From Tetrahymena elliotti 4EA (lineage: Eukaryota > Ciliophora > Oligohymenophorea > Hymenostomatida > Tetrahymenidae): DNA of 40,448 nucleotides. Shown piece by piece: positions 1-11,945 of this stretch. Below the pieces are notes generated by a model. It had not been told where the DNA came from and made no database searches. It saw only the letters and a program-made list of their open reading frames with translations. The stretch is from NCBI GenBank assembly GCA_000231825.2, contig JH720330.1:460062-500509 (forward strand). The letters are read 5' to 3'. Each line of letters begins with the position of its first letter. Positions within the stretch are counted from its first letter, which is position 1. The translations under genes and the position numbers were made by a program.

Positions 1-236
1 AAAATTTTTTAGTCATGAATCAGATTCTAAAGTCATTATTTTTACTTATTTATTATTAGCTTTTTAAGGAGGTAAAGTTGGAAGGTTAATCACCTAAATC
101 AGAAATGCCTTATTCATTTCTTTTAATTATTTTAGTTGTTGCTGCTGCTAACACCATTGTTAATATAGTCTATGAAAAATACATTGTGGTAAAGCTAGCT
201 GTTGCCTATAAGAAAAGAAAAGATTCAAAAAATTGA
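1..236 (+). CDS. P5B-type P-type ATPase, C-terminal end (cut by window edge)
   Basis: This is the C-terminal end of a second P5B ATPase gene whose body lies left of the window. The last exon reads 60-236 and stops at TGA 234-236. Its residues follow the complete ATPase at 5961-10947 closely: both have an E-V-K-L stretch, then S-E-M-P, then a final hydrophobic membrane helix and a basic tail. An AG at 58-59 fits an intron end at the position of the last intron in the complete gene. The upstream piece (about 1-31) is too short to place: either a very short intron (about 32-59) or open reading through to the left edge is possible. Whether the rest of the gene is intact cannot be seen. Confidence 0.7.
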
Positions 237-1605
237 GTATATTAGATAAAAAGCAAGCTAAATTTTGATTTAAATAAATTAATAAATATTTTTAAAAAAT
301 AGTTTATTTTATAATTTTATATTATTTTGTTAATTTGATTTAATAATAATTGATATCTTTAAGTAATTCATAAATTTCAAAAATCTATTCTTAAAAGATA
401 CTTAAAAAATAAATTTCTTGTTTTCATAAATTTAGAAGTCATTCAAAAATAATTGTTAAGTAACATTTGAACAAAAATATTGATAAAGCAAAACTATTTA
501 GTAAAGACCTAATTTATTATATTAGATCTTTAACCATAGTATTACATAAATATCAAAGAATTTTCCTCATTTTACTATTAAAATTTTAAATGAATAAAGA
601 ACTAGAGAAATATTTAAAAAATTTTAAACGATAAAATATTATTGTAAAACTTTACAAATTTATTACCAAATCATTTTCATTTAAATTGAAATAGCTTACA
701 AAAGAAGACAAAAGATAAACAAAGATAGAAAGTCAAAATTAAAAATAAAATATCTTTTTATAATAAATTTTGACAATTATGTTGAAAATCATCAAAATTT
801 AATAGATTGTTTTAAATGCAATTTTAATTTCTTTTATAAGAAATAAAATATTTGAAAAATGATTTGATTTTGATAATATAGATTAAAATAATATTCAGTC
901 AAATAGTCAACAAAAAGAATATGTATGCTTGTTCATTCATTTTTTTCTTTTATAAATTTGACTTTTTTGAATAATTCTTTTAAATCTTCTAAAATCATAA
1001 TAAATCATAAACATTTTTTTAAGAAAAGGAAAATTAATTTAAAAAAAAATAATATTTAAATTAATATGAGAGTTAATCAAGAAAGTTTTAACAGAAACAC
1101 TAAGCCTTGAGTGTAAATATTCATTTTAAAATAAGTTTTTATGTGGCTAATAATCTGTAAAAAGAAGAGCAGAAAGAGAAAATTTAAATAATAAGAATGG
1201 TAATAGCTTGGGTCAAATGGCATTAAAATATAATTAAGAAAGTTTCTCTAGATTTTCTATGGATTTTCTAAAAAATAAATTATTGTTTTCTTCAAGAGAA
1301 AAATCTTTTATAAATAATTGAATGACAAGATAAAAAATTTCTTTTATTAAGTGATGTATGTAAAAGTAAAGCTGATTATATCATCAATCAAAAGAATAAT
1401 CAATTGACACTAATTAATAAATCTTGATAAAAAGAGATATTAATCTTTAAGATTTCATCCTATTTTTGATATATATAAGTTATTTATTCTTATATAATTA
1501 TTTTGGTGCAATCTCTCACATTAAGAATTTGCAAAAGATTTTTATAAATAAATAATTATTATTATCAAATCAAAATCAATTCAATTCAAATTCATTTAAT
1601 CACAA
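237..1605. other. Intergenic, very AT-rich; upstream of CP1
   Basis: I see no convincing gene here. From about 1197 onward the sequence is near-identical to about 11925-12294, upstream of CP2, so the shared CP promoter and 5' UTR lie in roughly 1197-1605. The stretch of about 1 kb before that (about 165-1195) is missing from the second copy. Confidence 0.6.
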
Positions 1606-3775
1606 ATGAGAAAGACTATTTTACTTTTTGCCATTTTAGGTTTCGCCTTCTGTACCTAAAATCCTTTGTTCTTGAACGAAACCTACACTACTGGTTTAGT
1701 TAACATCTAAAAATAGAGTGATATCTTTTATTGGCTTTTTGAATCAAGAAGTAGTCCTTCTACTGATCCCTTGGTTATCTGGTTGACTGGTGGTCCTGGT
1801 TGCTCTTCTGAACTTGCTCTTTTCACTGAAAATGGTCCTTTCACTGTTAATGACAACTTAACTTTAGACAGCAACGCTAATGCTTGGAATAACAATGCTA
1901 ACCTCGTTTTTGTTGACTAACCTGTTGGAACAGGTTTCTCAAAGGCTGGTAAGGGAGAATTGGTTAAGAATGAAGAAGAAGTTGGTGAAGATTTTTACCA
2001 ATTCGTTCTTGGTTTCTTAGAATAAAACCCTCAATTTATCGGCAGACCTCTCTATGTTACTGGTGAATCCTATGCAGGACATTACATTCCCGCTATTGGT
2101 GCTGAATTAGTCAAGTAAAGCAATCCTAAAATTAACTTATAAGGTCTTGCTATTGGTAATGGTTGGGTAAGAAATTTTTTTTAATTTAAATTAATTTTAT
2201 TTTGAAAGAGATTTCCTTAAATTAAAGTTTTAAAAGAGAATTAATTCAAAATTAAAATTTATTATGAATTTATTAATAATTAAATTTTTTATAAAAGGTT
2301 GATCCTGAAGTTTAACAACCTGCTTATGGTGAATACGCTTATGAAAACAATTTGATTACTTCACTTTAATATTACACTATTGTTAAACCCGCCTTGGCAA
2401 CTTGTGCTTAATTAATTGCAGTTAATGCTCCTCTTTTTGTTTCTAATCCTTTCTGCAATCTCGGTTATCAAACTATTGTTGGTGATGGCCCCACCCCTAA
2501 GTTCAACGTTTATGACATCAGAAAGCCCTGCATTGGTTCTTTATGTTATAACATGACTAACGTTGATAATTTCCTTGCCAGAAACGACGTTAAAGCTGCT
2601 TTGGGTGTCAGTGGAAGAACTTGGTAAGAATGTTCCAATACAGTTTATGCTGCTCTCTCTCACGACGAAATTGTTAACCTAGCTGAAAAGGTCGCTTACG
2701 TTCTCGAAAGTGGTGTTAAAGTTTTGGTTTACAGTGGTGATTAAGATTTCTAATGCAACTACATGTAATTAACTTTATTTGAAAGTTTTTACTATTTATT
2801 CTAATATTTTTAATTTAAAAAATTTTTAGTGGTGGTATTGCTTGGACCAATGCTATGGAATGGAGTCTCTAAGAAGCTTTCTAGTAAGCTGAATTCGAAA
2901 GCTACAATGTTAATGGACAAAAGGCTGGTGAAATCAAGGGTGCTGGAAACTTCTAATTCCTTAGAGTCTATCAAGCTGGACATATGGTTCCTATGGATCA
3001 ACCTATTGTTGCCCTCCACATGCTTAACTCTTTCATCTCTAACTGAATTTGAAATAAATGACAAAAAATAAAATACTCATTTAATAAATACTAAATCTCT
3101 CTATCTATTATATAAATTAATGTACTCCATTAATCAATTTAATAAATTTTTAATTCACTGTAAATTTCAATTATTTTTATGTTTTCAAATCATAAATCTA
3201 ATCCATTTCTATTAAAAAATATTGTTAATTTCTTTTTATACTTCTTTATTTTAAAATACTCAGACAATTTCCTGATCACATATCAGATTTAATTTAGTTA
3301 TTTATCAATTTTTGTCTAAAAAATTGACTTAATCTTCAACAATCTAGAATAAAAAATTTGATAAAAAGTATTTGAATTTACCTTTTCAAATTTAAGAATT
3401 TTACTGAAATATAAAGAAAATATTTTTTAATTAAAACAAATTGTAATAATAATTTAGTTTTTTAAAAAAGATATATCAAAGAATTTATTTTAACTAATTC
3501 TGTTAAAAAATCTGGTTTTATTAATACAATATATTTTTTTAGTTTTAGATAAAAAGATATTTAATTAGGTATTAGTAAATATTTATTGGATAGGATAAAG
3601 AAAATTTAAAGAGATTTCAGAAATTTAGGAAAAAAAAAATCAAGTTATATTGTTAAAATTTAAATGAGGTTAAATACAGAATTTAATAATTGAATTGCTA
3701 ATAGAATGTTTAAGGATAAATAAAATCATAAGCATTTGTTTTCTTAGAGATAATTATACTTTAAATGCATAAATT
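1197..3775 (+). repeat. Segmental duplication copy 1 (CP1 unit)
   Basis: This block aligns with about 11925-14315. Similarity covers the carboxypeptidase upstream region, all exons, both introns and about 700 bp of 3' flank. It fades near 3775, after a shared stretch containing GGTTAAATACA. Exons are nearly identical. The ends of intron 1 match but its middle has diverged. A short homologous stretch of P5B C-terminal coding sequence precedes each copy. Confidence 0.75.
1606..3046 (+). CDS. Serine carboxypeptidase CP1 (peptidase S10), secreted
   Basis: Predicted secreted or lysosomal carboxypeptidase of the CPY/cathepsin A family, removing C-terminal residues from peptides. Exons are 1606-2166, 2298-2764 and 2830-3046, with intron phases 0 and 2, giving 414 aa. 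Residues 1-16 form a hydrophobic signal peptide (MRKTILLFAILGFAFC). The oxyanion motif GGPGCSS is at 62-68 and the nucleophile is Ser155 in GESYAG. Catalytic Asp337 lies in GDQDF and His394 in AGHMVP. The residue before GGPG, normally Asn in CPY and cathepsin A, is Thr61. Codons look like those of a well-expressed gene (many GCT, GTT, GGT, AAG). TAA and TAG encode Gln; for example codon 18 is TAA where CP5 has CAA. Near-identical to CP2 at 12295-13738. Confidence 0.95.
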
Positions 3776-5960
3776 TAGCAAATAAATTTTTTTAAATGCT
3801 TTTTAAAGATTTAGGTAGAATTCATTTAATTTTGTTTGAAAACATGTTTAAACTTTATACCAAAAAAATAAAATTTATCATGTATTTTTTAAAAAAATCG
3901 ATATTATATTATTGAATTAGTTTCTCAATTGATGTTAGATATATATTTCGATAAGAGAATTAAATTTAATCATACTAAAGACGAATTCATTACTTTATTA
4001 AAAATTAATTTAATAAATATAATAAGATTCTATAATTTTTGATAAGCTAATTATTTTTGAATATTTTAAAGATTAAATTAAAGTTTTTACCCTTTAAAAA
4101 TTAATCTTAATTTAGTATTTTAAAACATAAAAAGTTAAAAGATAAGACTATATTAGTTTATTTATTTTAATTAAATAAATTTTATAAATGACATGTTAAT
4201 TAACACTAACAATCAAAAAAATTGTAATGAAACGATCCCTTTATTTATCAAATAAAAAAAATTTGACAATATGTAATTAAATTATATTTATCCCTAAATT
4301 AAATCATTTTAAATTCATTTTTATATCTAAATAAAATCATTTAAAAGTTAATCTAAATTAAATATTTTCAGAGAAAAAACTAAAAAGCAAAGTTTTTCTT
4401 AGTTAATATTAATTTACAAAAACATCAGTAAATATTTTGTTTGGTAAATTGTATCAATCCATGACTAATTTTGGTTCACTTTTGATAAACAAAATAATTA
4501 TTTTCTCAAGAAAAATTAATCAAAAACAATAATCCAAACAAAATTCAGTAATTGCATCAAATATATTAACTATTTTTAGCTTTTTTGTTAAATCTCTTTC
4601 TTCATTAGACATTGAAAGTATTAAGAAATTAATTTGCATTCATTAGAAAAATGTTTTGGTATTCATTTTTTGATAGTTATAAATGATTTAATTCGCAATT
4701 ATTGCAAGTAAACTCAATCAAAGCAAAGTTAATATTTAAGCAAACATAATTCTTTTAAGGATTTACTTTTATTTACAAAAAAATAAAAATTTATTTTATT
4801 TTATCCACGAAACTTAACAAAAACTCTTAAATTACTCTAATAAATGGATCTAAATATATCATTCACGTAATTATCATTCATCATATTATTTTTTAAGGAT
4901 TTATATAATAAAAATATAAAAAATAAATTCTGATAAAACACTAAAGATTACTCACAATAATTATGTTTCTTCTACTCAACTCTATGAAAATGGTTGCTTT
5001 TTAGAAATAAAATCTAATTCTTAATTCTTAGCAGGTGTTTTAGATATATCATGTTATTGAAAGCGTTTTACTATGAAATTTAAAACTAAAGAGCATTTCT
5101 AATGTCAGATAAATAAATTATTTGTTATGTTCATTCATGTTCATATAATTTTATGTTTAAAAAAGAAATTTTTCTGATGCCTTATCAGCTAATTTTGATT
5201 TGCGAATTGATATTCTTACATTAAATAAATTTTTTTTTACTATAGACCTTATTTTGAGAATAAAAGAAAAAGTAATTAATTTCCATTCACAAATAAATTT
5301 GTTCTAAAAACCTTATTTTAATATTAATTATTTTTGGTAAAAGAAAATATCCATGAATATGATGTGGTGTTTTAATAAAGAAAAACCTTTTTAAAATAGA
5401 CTTGATCTCTTAATTAAATTATAATTCCTTAATTATTAAAAACTTTTTTCTCAATTTCCCTTTTTTTAATATGAGAATAAATTATAATTATTGTGAAAAG
5501 AAGAAACATCCAAACATAGCAAAAATAAACAAAGATATTTGGATATTATGATCCTTTAATAGCTATTAATAGAATGTAGTTTATAACATATTAAATGTAA
5601 AAATTAACTTAATTTTCTTATAGCATGAGTAAAAATCATTATGTGTAATTAGACTATAAATCTTCTTTTTAGACTAAATTAAATTTCTTTTATATTCTTC
5701 TTAATATGTCTCTTGATAATTTATCGCAGCTATTAATTAGCTGTACTCCACCCTTAAAATCATCTGAAAGGTTACAATTAACTAATCAAAAGTTTTGAAG
5801 TAATATTTAAACACACACTAATTATTTTATTAATATTTTTTAACAAAAAATTATCATAAACCCAAAAAATTAAAAAATATAGTCATAATTTAATATTTTA
5901 CCTTCAGCAAATAAATAAATCAGTTTAAATCTATTTAAAAATAATAGAAAGTTAGCTAGT
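3047..5960. other. Intergenic, AT-rich, no gene seen
   Basis: This gap is about 2.9 kb. The first 700 bp are the CP1 3' flank shared with CP2. The remainder shows no protein-like frame beyond short chance ORFs expected when only TGA stops. I see no tRNA-like or other structured RNA. The promoter and 5' UTR of the P5B ATPase should lie in the last few hundred bases. Confidence 0.55.
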
Positions 5961-8900
5961 ATGTTATCACCATCAAGCAATTCAACTTCTCTAACTCAAA
6001 AATTGTAAAATTATTCTACAATTTGCTAAAATAATTTTTTATTTTTTGAATGAATTTGATAATAATTTTGATTTTTAAATTAGCCTTGATAAAGAGCAAG
6101 ATAATTAATAAGTCAAGGATGTTTTAGGATAAAATGTTCAATTTGTGCTTCCTGAAGATATTTAAGAAGAAGGAATAATTAAAGAAATTTAGGCATTTAG
6201 GATATAAAAGTTTAAGCAAATATTTTCTTATTTTCTTTTTTTCATAACCGGAGGGTTACTCTATCTTTTCACTCGTTGGAGTATTAATTTAAAAATTAAA
6301 CTTTAAATGGTTAATTGCAAATCTTCAGAAGCTGAGTTTATGAAGATAACTTCTGCAGGTGAATTTACAATTAGTATTTTAACTTAAGCTATAAATATTT
6401 TATTAATTTAATAGATAACACTGTTTCTATAGTCAACACTGAAAAAAGGGTTATGGCTTTTCAAGACCAGCCTGAATAAGATTACCTTGTAATTAATTCA
6501 TTAATTTAGTTTAATAGATTTTCTCAAAAGTTAAATTAGATTTGGGGTTACACTTAATAAAATTTAAATATTCATCTTATTTTATTTCAAGCAAGATATT
6601 ATTCTATCTAATTTAATTAGAAGATTAAATAGATATATAAAATAGAATTTTAATATTAAATGGTGCAATTAAGTAATTAATTATAATAAATAGATATTTA
6701 GTTTCAGATTGTACACTTACTACTACATAAAGAACAACAACTGCTTTTATCCAATACAGTTTGCTCTGAGTCTCCTCACAAACAATTAAATTTATGATTA
6801 ATATGGAAAAGGAGTGGATAGTGAAGATAATTTAAAAAAATTAGTTTCAATTTATGGTTTAAATAATACTGAAATCCCTGATAAATCTACTTTTAAAATT
6901 TTGATTGATGAAGTCCTCTCTCCTTTCTATATATTTTAAATATTTAGTGTTGTTCTATGGATGCTAGAACCTTATTACTATTATGCTTCTGTTATTTTCT
7001 TCACTTCATTACTTTCTGCAATAGTCAGTTTGGTAGAAACTAAAAATAATTACAAAAAACTCAAACAAATGAGTTTCTTCGAAACACCAGTCTTTGTATT
7101 CAGAGAAGCTAATTCATTCATTAAACCTGTAATTCACTTAAAAAATATTTTTTTTTGTTTGGTCATTAAGATAAATTAATCTGAAAACAAAACTTTATTT
7201 TTTAAATTATTTTCATAATTAAATTTTTTTTAATTTATTTTGAATAAAAATAAAATAAATAGTCTGAAGGATAATTGAAAATAGAAAGATAAATAGTGAC
7301 AATTAAAAAGTAGATAAGTTCATTATAATTAGTTCCAGGGGATATTATTGAGATACCAGATGGATAAATTCTTCCATGTGATGTGATTCTATTAAATGGT
7401 TCTTGTGTAATGAATGAATCTATGCTAACAGGTGAATCTATTCCAATTATAAAATCTTCTTTGCCATTCAACAATAATAAGTATCACCCTAATGAGGATG
7501 GTAAGTAATCAACATTATTTGCTGGTACTAAATGCATAGAAACAAGGTATTATTTTTGCATTAATAAAATGTTAGATTAAATAAATTTTTAATTAATTAA
7601 GATATCATCTTAAAGGATAAGTTCCTATTCTTGGCTTGGTCAGTCAAACTAGCTTTAATACTATGAAAGGTTAACTTGTTAGATCAATTTTATATCCTAA
7701 GTAGAACTCCTTTTCATTTTATGTCGACTCCCTCAAATTCGTTGCTGTCCTTGCTTTGATTTCTCTTTTAGGCTTCTTTTTTTCCCTTCCTTTCATGATC
7801 AGAGGATATCATGATGGCTTTTTAGAAGAAAGAGATTTAGTCTTAAACAGCTTAGATTTAATAACAATCACTGTTCCTCCTGCTTTACCTACTTGTCTTT
7901 CTATTGGTATTTCATTTGCTATGTCAAGATTAAGAAAGAAACAAATTTTTTGTATTTCTCCTCCTAAGGTATTTGTTATTATTTATATACCAAGTATTTA
8001 AATTTTCATTAAAAATCAAAGGTAAATATTTGTGGTAAAGTTACTATTATGTGCTTTGACAAAACAGGTACTTTAACTGAAGAAGGTTTGGATATGTATG
8101 GCTTAAGACCAGTATTTTATTCAGATCCTAAAGGTGTCAAATTTGGAAAATTACAAGAGGAGACTGTTAAATTAGGATCAAATAAGTAAGTAAAAATGAA
8201 TGGAACTCCAGAAAAGTAAAATTTGTATGGAGAAGGAAATCCCTTTACTTAATTAGGAGATCCTGAAATTGTGTTAAAAGAATGTATGGCTAGTTGTCAT
8301 GGATTGACAAGAATTAATGATGAATTAATTGGTGATCCTTTAGAAGTTAAGATGTTTGAAGCAACCGAATGGGAATTAATAGAAAGTAATTTGGATAAAT
8401 TCGATGAAGTTGTCATGGCTGTCGTTTAGCAATTCTAAGATAAAAAAAGCATAATTTTTAATATTCAATTTAGCTCACAAATTGGAATAGTCAAAAGATT
8501 TGAATTTTCATCTAAACTTTAAAGAATGAGCACAATTGTCAAAAGATTCTCTGCTTCAAATGATTTCTATAGACTCTATGTCAAAGGTTCACCTGAAAAA
8601 ATATTCGAATTATGCAATCCTGAAACTATTCCACAGAACTTCCATGAAGTAATTCTTATATTTCTTAATAGATCTGAAATTTATTTATTAATTTTGTTTT
8701 TAATTTGAATATTTATTGATATAAAGGTACTTGACTTTTATGCTAGAAAAGGATTTAGAGTTCTTGCATTTGGTATTAAGGTATTAGATATGGATTAATA
8801 AGCAGTTTAAAAGGTAGAGAGAGATGAAGTTGAAAATAACTTGACCTTTGCTGGTTTACTTATTATGGAAAATAAATTAAAACCTATTACAACAGAAATA

Positions 8901-10947
8901 ATTGAAGAACTATAATCTGCAAACATTCGTACTATTATGGTAACAGGAGATAACGCTTTAACTGCTATTAGTGTTGGCAGATAATGCTAGATCATAGATG
9001 AAAATAAGAGAGTTTACTTTGGTGATATCAGTGATGATCCTAAACAAAAAAATAAAATAGTTTGGAAAGATTTTGAGAATGGAAATAAAGTTTTAAATGA
9101 AGATAATTTAGAACCTGTTAACGGAGTAGTTCAATACTCAGAAAACGTTCCTGAAATTTAAGAAGAAAAGAAAATATTTGAACAAGCATAAATTTTAGAA
9201 GAGGAAGATCGTAGATAATCTAAATACTATAGAAAAAGAAGTTCTAATGGAGTTTAAATGAATTCTATTATAGCCAATAAAAAATCTTACAGAGAAAGAG
9301 CAAAAACTATTTCAATGATCGAATAAGATAACTCTTAATAAATGGGTTCATTAATTGAAGACAGAAAGAAAAGTAATGAAAACTCTCGTATCAATTCCTA
9401 TCACGGTGGCAAGTCAATAGCAGAGAATAAATATATTGAGGAAGAAGACATTCAATTTTCTGAATAAGATTTAATTGACGAGTAAGAATAAGAAGAAATT
9501 GCTGCTATTAATGGTAAAACAACAGATTTTTATTTGATATAATAATTTTTAATGAATTTATCTTTCTATTATATTAGATGAAGATTATTTACCATGGAAA
9601 GATAACCATGATAATTATACTCTTGCCATAACTGGAAGAGCTTTTTCTAAAATTATCCATGAGTCTTCTTAGAATAATTCAAAAGCTTAACTTTTAAGAA
9701 CAATGTTGCTTAAGACTTAAATTTTTGCAAGAATGAGACCTGAGGAGAAAGCTTAGTTGCTTCAATAACTCTAAGACTTACCTTGGAAGCCAACTTGTGG
9801 TATGTGTGGTGATGGTGCTAATGATTGTGGTGCTTTGAAAACAGCAGATATTGGTATTTCTCTTTCCGAAGCAGAAGCATCTATTGCTGCTCCATTTACT
9901 TCTAAAATTTAAGATATTTCTTGTGTTGTTTAAGTAAAAATAAGCTAGTTTTTTTATTTTTGTAATTAAAATTATTTTTCTTATAAAATAGTTGCTTAAA
10001 GAAGGTAGAGCTGCTTTAGTTACTAGTTTTTCTTGTTTTAAATTCATGGCCCTATACTCAATGATTTAATTTGTCACAACAACTTTATTGTACACAGTTA
10101 ACTCTCTTCCCGGTGATATGCAATTTTTGTATTGGGATGTTTTTATTATTATTCCTCTCGCTTTCTTAATGGGACTTACTGATGCATACCCTGTTTTATC
10201 TAAATAAGTTCCGGGCTCTAATCTTGTCTCCTTTCCTGTTCTTTTATCTGTAATAGGCATGACTTTACTTAATGGATTATTCCAAGTAAATATTTTTTTT
10301 AAATAAATTTTTTCTAAATAAAAAATAATTATTATAATAGATAATAGTATTCTTCATTTTAAGAGCCTAAAGCTGGTATATGTCTGTTTAAGATGCCCAT
10401 AATTATTTAGATGATCTAGATGATGATGATGCAACTAAAAATTGCTATGAATCAACTGTAAAAATTATTGTTTTTCTAAAATTTATAAAATAAATTGTTA
10501 AAATAAATAGATTCTATTCTTCTTTTCCAACTTCTAGTACATCTCAACTTGTGTTGCTTTCTCTATCGGAAAACCATTCAAAAGAGAATTTTACACAAAC
10601 AAATGGTTCACTTTTACTCTTATTTTAGTCATTGTGCTTTCAATATATGTATAACTCATTCCTGATAGCTTTTCTCGAAGCTTCTTAAATGTATTTATTT
10701 TTTATTTGTTTCAGTTTTTTTATTTTAAATTTTTTATTTTCAGATATTTGAAGAAGTTAAGCTTGATGATGAACCTGCTAAATCTGAAATGCCATTTAGC
10801 TTTTTGCTCATCCTTTTAGGAATTACATTAGCAAGTGCTGTATGCAACATTCTCTTTGAGAAATTTGTAGTTAGAAAGGTGTCTTTAATTTGGAAGAAAA
10901 AGAAAGAATAGAAAGTTAACCACAGCATTATTGTCCCTCATGCATGA
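5961..10947 (+). CDS. P5B-type P-type ATPase (ATP13A-like), complete
   Basis: Membrane transport ATPase of the P5B group; animal ATP13A2-type members export polyamines from lysosomes, and the substrate here is inferred only. Thirteen exons: 5961-6004, 6084-6358, 6415-6488, 6694-7128, 7263-7546, 7602-7968, 8022-8648, 8727-9513, 9578-9933, 9992-10285, 10341-10457, 10511-10690 and 10744-10947. They total 4044 nt, 1347 aa, and all phases close. Visible landmarks are an N-terminal [12 protein letters not shown] membrane segment, [15 protein letters not shown] (299-303), TGES (332-335), the P5B signature PPALP (463-467), phosphorylation motif DKTGT with Asp506, KGSPE (681-685), TGDN (775-778) and GDGAND (1042-1047). 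The C-terminal half carries the usual helices. An unusual Gln/Glu/Lys/Ser-rich stretch of about 140 residues lies between TGDN and GDGAND. The exon 3 to 4 join (205-nt intron) is the least certain. Confidence 0.93.
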
Positions 10948-11520
10948 CAAAAAAAATAAATAAAAATATTCAATTACTTCACCATAATTATTATATCTAA
11001 TTTTAATTTATCTCTATCAAATTCTAATTTATTTATTCAAATTTTTTTTATTTATTTTAAAATGTAATATGAAAAATATTATCTTTATTGTCTTCACTTA
11101 TTATTAAATTAAATATATATATATATATATATGTATAGTACCCTAAGGTACTGCCTATTCGGCTACATACAGTTATACAGTTTACAGTTATTTTTTTTCT
11201 GGTTTTTTGGTGTTTATTTATTTTTTTTACTTTAAATTAAATAACTATATTTTCAAAATCTTTTTTTCATAGTATTCCAAAGCTATCTGAATAAACAGTG
11301 GCTATAAAAAATGAGCAGATTTAAAATAAATTTAAAATGATTTTTAATCAACACCTAAATTCAATTTAATGAAAATTATAATTTTTCAATAAACAAAAAC
11401 TTTAAATTTTATCTAAATTCAATCAATTCAAAATAAATGGATTTTATCATTAAAATGTATCATAAATAAATTTATGAGATAATTTATATGGAGTTAACTC
11501 CCTTAATACAAATCAAAATC
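10930..11520 (+). repeat. P5B ATPase 3' flank, copy 1
   Basis: The 3' end and flank of the P5B ATPase recur at about 14400-14940 with clear similarity. Shared stretches include CCTCATGCATGACAAAAAA over the stop codon and AAACAGTGGCTATAAAAAATG near 11295. The second copy follows CP2, so it marks another P5B unit that lost its coding part. Confidence 0.75.
11104..11243. mobile_element. Small insert with 12-bp flanking direct repeat
   Basis: The 12-mer TTAAATTAAATA occurs at 11104-11115 and 11232-11243. Between them is a 116-bp segment absent from the paralogous flank near 14570, where a single TTAAAGTAAAGA-like copy stands instead. The insert starts with an (AT)n run, holds a hairpin AGTACC-CTAA-GGTACT and a patch of higher GC (about 11133-11190), and ends in T-rich sequence. 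This has the shape of a short non-autonomous element with a target-site duplication. No coding capacity is seen and the class is unknown. Confidence 0.5.
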
Positions 11521-11548
11521 AATTTATTTTGATCAAATTTATCAAATA

Positions 11549-11945
11549 ACAAATCTTATTTCATTCCCAGTTCTCACCTCTGTAATAGGAATAGCTTTCT
11601 TAAATTCCAGCTTTTAAGTAAATTTTTTCACGAAAAAAGTATTCAAGTAAAATATAATAAATTTTGATAAGGTCTTTATGTTCTTATTTTAAGGGCTTAA
11701 TCATGGTGTTTGTCTTCCATGATGCACATGAATATCTGGATGACTTAAAAGAAGATCCAATCAATAATATAAATTTTTACAAATCAACAGTAAAAAAATA
11801 TTAATTTAACAATAAAATTAATAAAAAGTTACTATCCATTCTTAGTCACTTAGTCATTGAAATCAGAAATGCCTAATTCGTTTCTTTTAATTATTTTAGT
11901 TGTTGCTGCTGTTACTACAATGGTAATAGCTAAGGTCAAATGGCA
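11549..11945 (+). pseudogene. P5B ATPase fragment, broken
   Basis: Remnant of a third P5B ATPase. About 11549-11617 matches the end of exon 10 of the complete gene (FPVLTSVIG, then a GTAAAT splice donor at 11618). About 11675-11789 matches exon 11: the HDAHEYLDDL stretch is clear, but the residues before it lie in another frame, so there is a frameshift. Exon 12 and most of exon 13 are gone. About 11866-11930 matches only the last membrane helix (SEMP, then FLLIILVVAA). Sequence then runs straight into the CP2 upstream region. No functional ATPase can be made. Confidence 0.8.

Noticed and set aside
2810..3071. Overlapping short ORFs on both strands
   Set aside because: They are wrong-frame and antisense readings of exon 3 of CP1.
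6489..6693. Possible extra exon inside the long intron 3 of the P5B ATPase
   Set aside because: Its frames do not join in phase with both neighbours, whereas direct joining gives a family-like [13 protein letters not shown] segment.
7235..7474. Minus-strand ORF of 79 codons
   Set aside because: It is the antisense shadow of exon 5 of the P5B ATPase, which carries LVPGD and TGES on the plus strand.
11101..11134. (AT)n run as an origin or satellite
   Set aside because: It belongs to the small insert flanked by the direct repeat; AT runs alone are not informative at this base composition.
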